From positions 1 through 11,186 of the forward strand of contig JAFKJZ010000400.1 in NCBI GenBank assembly GCA_017305815.1: DNA of 11,186 nt, written 5' to 3'. Both the position numbers and the translations under genes were made by a program. Positions 8,319-11,186 of this stretch are shown piece after piece. How positions within the stretch are numbered: position 1 is the first letter of the stretch; every line of letters starts with the position of its first letter. This stretch comes from Hyphomicrobiales bacterium. GTDB lineage: Bacteria; Pseudomonadota; Alphaproteobacteria; Rhizobiales; Kaistiaceae. Below the pieces are notes generated by a model, which saw nothing but the letters and a program-made list of their open reading frames with translations, had not been told where the DNA came from and ran no database searches.

Positions 8319-9410
8319 TCAAGGATGCGCGGGAGGCTGGTCGTCGCCGCCCAGCCGGCCCCGATAGATCGGGCTGGTCAGATAGCGCGCAATCGCAAAG
8401 CGCATCAAGACGGCGATCGCCGCGGAAGCGGGGACAGCCACCAGCAATCCGACGAAGCCGAACAGGGCGCCGAAAGCGAACAGGGCGAACATCAGCCAGA
8501 CCGGATGCAGGCCGACGCTGCGTCCGACGAGGCGCGGCTGCAGGATATTGCCCTCGATGAACTGGCCCACGGCGAAAACCAGCACGGTCGCGCCTATCCA
8601 CTGCCATTCGGGCCAGAACTGCACCAGCGCGACGCCGACCCCGACGATGAAGCCGACCGTCGTGCCGACATAGGGGATGAAGGACAGGATGCCGGCGCCG
8701 ATGCCGATCAGCAGGCCGAAATTCAGCCCGACCAGCATCAGGCCGAAGGCGTAGATGCAGCCGAGCAGGGCGCAGACCAGCCCCTGCCCGCGCACGAAGC
8801 CGGCAATGGCGTGATCGATGTCGCGGGCGATCGATCGCACGGTCTCGACATAGTCACGCGGGACCCAGCTATCGATACGGGCGACCATCTTGTCCCAGTC
8901 GATCAGCATGTAGAAGGCGACGACGGGCGTGACGACAAACAGCGCGCCGAGGTCAACCAGCGCCGACCCGCCGCTCCAGATCGATTTCAGCAGCGCCGAC
9001 AGCCAGCCGGCGGCCTCGCTCATCAGCGTGCCCATCGAGTTCGACAGCTGGCCGGGATCGACCTTCAGCATCTGGCCGAGACGCGTTTCCAGGAAGGCCT
9101 GCACCAGCGCCTGCAATTGCTGCGCGTAGGTCGGGATCTTGTCGATCAGCCCGGCGAGCTGATTGACCATCAGCGGCACGATCAGCACCACAAGCAGCGC
9201 GAGCAGAACGACGAAGCCGATCAGAATCACCAGCGAGGCTGCGAGCCGGCTCAGGCCCCGTCGCTCGAGCCAGTCGGCGATCGGATCCAGGCCATAGGCG
9301 ACCGCCATGCCCACCAGGAAGGGGAGCAGCACGTCGCGGAAGATGAAGAGGAACAGCACGAAGACCAGGAGCGTGCCCAGCCAGAATCCGATCTGACGCT
9401 GCAGATTCAT
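8319..9410 (-). CDS. AI-2E family (PerM-like) membrane protein
   Basis: This 363-residue inner-membrane protein belongs to the AI-2E transporter superfamily (formerly UPF0118/PerM). Members have been linked to autoinducer-2 export or ion exchange, but no substrate can be assigned here. Hydrophobic segments fall at about 8-24, 27-43, 57-82, 149-170, 208-230, 232-262, 270-286 and 300-338. The long hydrophilic stretch at about 85-145 and the C-terminal GRSVGLHPVWLMFALFAFG segment are typical of the family. The ATG at 9410 follows GAGAGGG about 11-17 bases upstream, a possible though distant ribosome binding site. It is the first gene of the operon with hdaA and has the best promoter of the window in front of it. 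Pairing with hdaA is common in Alphaproteobacteria, but a functional link is not established. Confidence 0.92.
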   Translation of the reverse strand: MNLQRQIGFWLGTLLVFVLFLFIFRDVLLPFLVGMAVAYGLDPIADWLERRGLSRLAASLVILIGFVVLLALLVVLIVPLMVNQLAGLIDKIPTYAQQLQALVQAFLETRLGQMLKVDPGQLSNSMGTLMSEAAGWLSALLKSIWSGGSALVDLGALFVVTPVVAFYMLIDWDKMVARIDSWVPRDYVETVRSIARDIDHAIAGFVRGQGLVCALLGCIYAFGLMLVGLNFGLLIGIGAGILSFIPYVGTTVGFIVGVGVALVQFWPEWQWIGATVLVFAVGQFIEGNILQPRLVGRSVGLHPVWLMFALFAFGALFGFVGLLVAVPASAAIAVLMRFAIARYLTSPIYRGRLGGDDQPPAHP

Positions 9411-9453
9411 GGCGTTCGCACCCTCTCGCTTCGTCGGTCGGCCGGGTACTCAC

Positions 9454-9467
9454 CACAACCTGTTGTG
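9454..9467. promoter_or_regulatory. 14-bp palindrome over the predicted perM transcription start (possible operator)
   Basis: CACAAC (9454-9459) and GTTGTG (9462-9467) are exact reverse complements with CT between them. The predicted start of the perM promoter is about 9465, so the palindrome would cover roughly -2 to +12. That is a typical place for a repressor to block transcription. No regulator family can be named. Confidence 0.45.
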
Positions 9468-9471
9468 CCCC

Positions 9472-9500
9472 AGATAGGGTTTCGAGGGCTGGATGGTCAA
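9472..9500 (-). promoter_or_regulatory. Promoter of the perM-hdaA-ppk-ppx operon
   Basis: On the minus strand TTGACC (9500-9495, preceded by C) and CTATCT (9477-9472) are separated by 17 bases. This is close to the Rhizobiales consensus CTTGAC-N17-CTATAT. Transcription would start near 9465, giving a leader of about 55 bases to the perM ATG at 9410. Confidence 0.65.
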
Positions 9501-9521
9501 GGCGACCCGTTTGCAAGACAC

Positions 9522-11003
9522 ATGAACTCAAGGCAAAGTCGATCGATGTTCGCCAATATTCCAGATTCTGCCTGCATAATCGACGCACGATCGGGCGAGA
9601 GCTTCACCCGGACCGCGCTGGCCAGCGCAGTCCGGAACCGGGCCGAGGCGCTGCTTGCCGCCGGGATCCGCGCCGGCGACCGCGCGGCCGTAGCCCATGG
9701 CTCGCCGGTCGGCGTGCTGATCGATCTCTTCGCACTCTGGCGGATCGGCGCCGTCGCCGTCCTGCTGAGCAAGACGCTCACCGCAAGCGAGCGGGCGAAT
9801 GTGGTCAGCGCGATCCGACCGAGCCTCTGGATCGGCGATATCGACGACGGTCTCGTCCGGCACCTGCCGCCCGCATCCGCCACCTCCGGCATGGCGCTGC
9901 TCGCCCCGACCGACGAGCGGGACAATTCGGATCCGGATGCGCCGGCGCTGATCCTGATGACTTCGGGCACGACGGCGACACCAAAGGGCGTGGTGCACAC
10001 GCGCCGCTCGCTGATGGCCCGGATCGCCCTCAACATCGCCCATATCCCGGCAGTGGATCTCGCCCGCAGCCTGTCGCTGCTGCCGATGCATTTCGGCCAT
10101 GGCCTGATCGGCAATTGCCTGACGCCGCTCTTCGCCGGGGCGACGCTGGTGCTTTCGCCCGATCCCGGCGCGATCGGCCTCGCCCGTCTCGGCGCGCTGC
10201 TCGATGCGCAGCGGATCACCTTCATGAGTTCGGTGCCGTCGCTCTGGCGCATCGTCCTGAAGACGAGCTCGCCGGCCGAGCGCGGGACGCTGCGCCGCGT
10301 CCATGTCGGCTCGGCCCCGCTTTCGGCCGAACTCTGGCAGGCGATCGCGGCCTGGGCGCGCACCCGGCACGTCGTCAACATGTATGGGATAACCGAGACG
10401 GCGAACTGGATCGGCGGCCACGATCTCGCCGAGGGACTGCCCGCGGACGGCCTGGTCGGCCGGCCGTGGTGCGGCGCCTTCCGCGTGCTGCGCGAGGACG
10501 GCACGCTGGCCGGACAGGGTCGCGGCGAGGTCGCCGTGTCGACGCCCGGCGTGATGACGGGATATCTCGACCAGCCGGACCTGACCGCCTCCGTGCTGCG
10601 GAGCGGCTGGTTCCTGACCGGCGACAGCGGCGAGATCGATGCCGAGGGCCGGCTCAAGATCGTCGGCCGGCTGAAGCACGAGATCAATCGCGGCGGAATC
10701 AAGATCCCAGCCGAGGAGATCGACCTGCTGCTGGAGCGCCATCCCGACGTGATCGAGGCCTGCGCCTTCGCCCTGCCCGACCCGATCAGCGGCGAGACGG
10801 TCGCAGCCGGCGTTGTGATGCGCGCCGGATCGACGCTATCGGCTGCCGACCTCAGGGCCTGGTGCCGGAGCGTCATCCGCGCCGAGGCCGTGCCGGAACA
10901 TATCGCGGTCCTCGCCGAGCTGCCACGCAACGAGCGCGGCAAGCTGGACCGGCGCCGCATGGCCAGCACATTCGAAGCTATGCGCGCGGTGCCGGCCGGA
11001 TGA
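9522..11003 (+). CDS. AMP-binding acyl/aminoacyl ligase (ANL superfamily)
   Basis: The protein should activate a carboxylic acid as an adenylate and pass it to CoA or, more likely here, to the carrier protein encoded next. The 493-residue product has the ANL core motifs. The P-loop is TSGTTATPKG (148-157). HFGHG (190-194) is the A4-like region, YGITE (288-292) is A5 and TGDSG (366-370) is A7. The hinge GRLKHEINRGGIKIP lies at 382-396, and GKLDRR carries the catalytic Lys474. It has no fused carrier or condensation domain, so it is a stand-alone ligase. The ATG at 9522 is the longest plausible start; the ATG at 9546 has AAGG 12 bases upstream. The frame stays open far upstream across perM and hdaA, but that part is antisense to real genes. 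No plus-strand promoter is obvious. The substrate cannot be read from the sequence by eye. Confidence 0.9.
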   Translation: MNSRQSRSMFANIPDSACIIDARSGESFTRTALASAVRNRAEALLAAGIRAGDRAAVAHGSPVGVLIDLFALWRIGAVAVLLSKTLTASERANVVSAIRPSLWIGDIDDGLVRHLPPASATSGMALLAPTDERDNSDPDAPALILMTSGTTATPKGVVHTRRSLMARIALNIAHIPAVDLARSLSLLPMHFGHGLIGNCLTPLFAGATLVLSPDPGAIGLARLGALLDAQRITFMSSVPSLWRIVLKTSSPAERGTLRRVHVGSAPLSAELWQAIAAWARTRHVVNMYGITETANWIGGHDLAEGLPADGLVGRPWCGAFRVLREDGTLAGQGRGEVAVSTPGVMTGYLDQPDLTASVLRSGWFLTGDSGEIDAEGRLKIVGRLKHEINRGGIKIPAEEIDLLLERHPDVIEACAFALPDPISGETVAAGVVMRAGSTLSAADLRAWCRSVIRAEAVPEHIAVLAELPRNERGKLDRRRMASTFEAMRAVPAG

Positions 11004-11015
11004 GCACCAGGGTGC

Positions 11016-11020
11016 GAGGT
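11016..11020 (+). promoter_or_regulatory. Ribosome binding site of the acyl carrier protein gene
   Basis: GAGGT lies five bases before the ATG at 11026. It supports this start over the ATG at 11000, which overlaps the ligase stop and opens only a nine-codon frame. Confidence 0.6.
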
Positions 11021-11025
11021 CTCGC

Positions 11026-11186
11026 ATGAACCCGTTCAACAGGAGCGGAAACATCGAGCTGGCGCGGAGCGTCATCGCCGCCGCCCTCGAGCTTCCGACC
11101 GAAGGCGTGCCGGCCGATGGCACGATCGAGACCGTGCCCGGCTGGGACAGCATCGGCCATGTCCGCATCATCCTGGCGATCGAGAC
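11026..11186 (+). CDS. Acyl carrier protein (partial, runs off the window)
   Basis: Fifty-three codons are visible before the window ends. The motif GWDSIGHVRIILAIE (39-53) is the carrier-protein signature. Ser42 is the expected attachment site of the 4'-phosphopantetheine arm, followed by the start of helix 2. The upstream part (ELARSVIAAALELP) fits helix 1. The DSIGH form differs from the DSLDTVE of fatty-acid AcpP and resembles discrete carriers found in secondary-metabolite and polysaccharide-modification clusters; this last point is from memory of such clusters. It starts 22 bases after the ligase stop on the same strand, so the two are probably cotranscribed and the ligase is the likely enzyme that charges it. 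Confidence 0.85.
   Translation, partial: MNPFNRSGNIELARSVIAAALELPTEGVPADGTIETVPGWDSIGHVRIILAIE

Noticed and set aside
7659..9521. Upstream extension of the ligase frame to 1114 codons
   Set aside because: The added 621 residues lie antisense to hdaA and perM and are compositionally biased. The AMP-binding homology begins after 9522.

Overview
The window is a GC-rich chromosomal segment that reads as an alphaproteobacterium, most likely of the Hyphomicrobiales (Rhizobiales). The evidence is the protein style of AspRS, RNase D, HdaA and PPK, the gene order perM-hdaA-ppk-ppx next to rnd and aspS, and promoter-like sites close to the alphaproteobacterial form CTTGAC-N17-CTATAT. No species can be named from the sequence alone.

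Layout, left to right. An initiator tRNA-Met gene (67-143, minus) has its own promoter candidate and a strong terminator. Next comes aspS (256-2037, minus), with a 460-bp divergent gap to rnd (2498-3676, plus). A hairpin terminator separates rnd from a convergent minus-strand operon that reads, in transcription order, perM-like AI-2E family membrane protein (9410-8319), hdaA (8293-7589), ppk (7506-5312) and ppx (5310-3766). Divergent from perM on the plus strand is an accessory-looking pair: an AMP-binding acyl/aminoacyl ligase (9522-11003) and the start of an acyl carrier protein (11026 onward, cut by the window end).

The genes fall into four functions: translation (tRNA-fMet, AspRS), RNA maturation (RNase D), control of DnaA by HdaA, and polyphosphate turnover (PPK makes it, PPX degrades it). 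The ligase-ACP pair would activate a carboxylic acid and load it on a carrier; its product cannot be told from this window.

Main points of interest. (1) ppk is broken by a frameshift at about 5861-5866 that separates the two halves of the catalytic region; a 1- or 4-base loss in a GGCC-rich stretch explains it, and the upstream stop overlaps an ATG for the downstream half. (2) A good promoter upstream of perM carries a 14-bp palindrome over the predicted transcription start. (3) The ligase-ACP pair lies where, from memory of related genomes, purM would often be found. (4) The initiator tRNA has an A29:U41 pair in place of the usual first of three G:C pairs. I found no CRISPR array, insertion sequence, phage gene or recognisable defence system, and no wholly new system.
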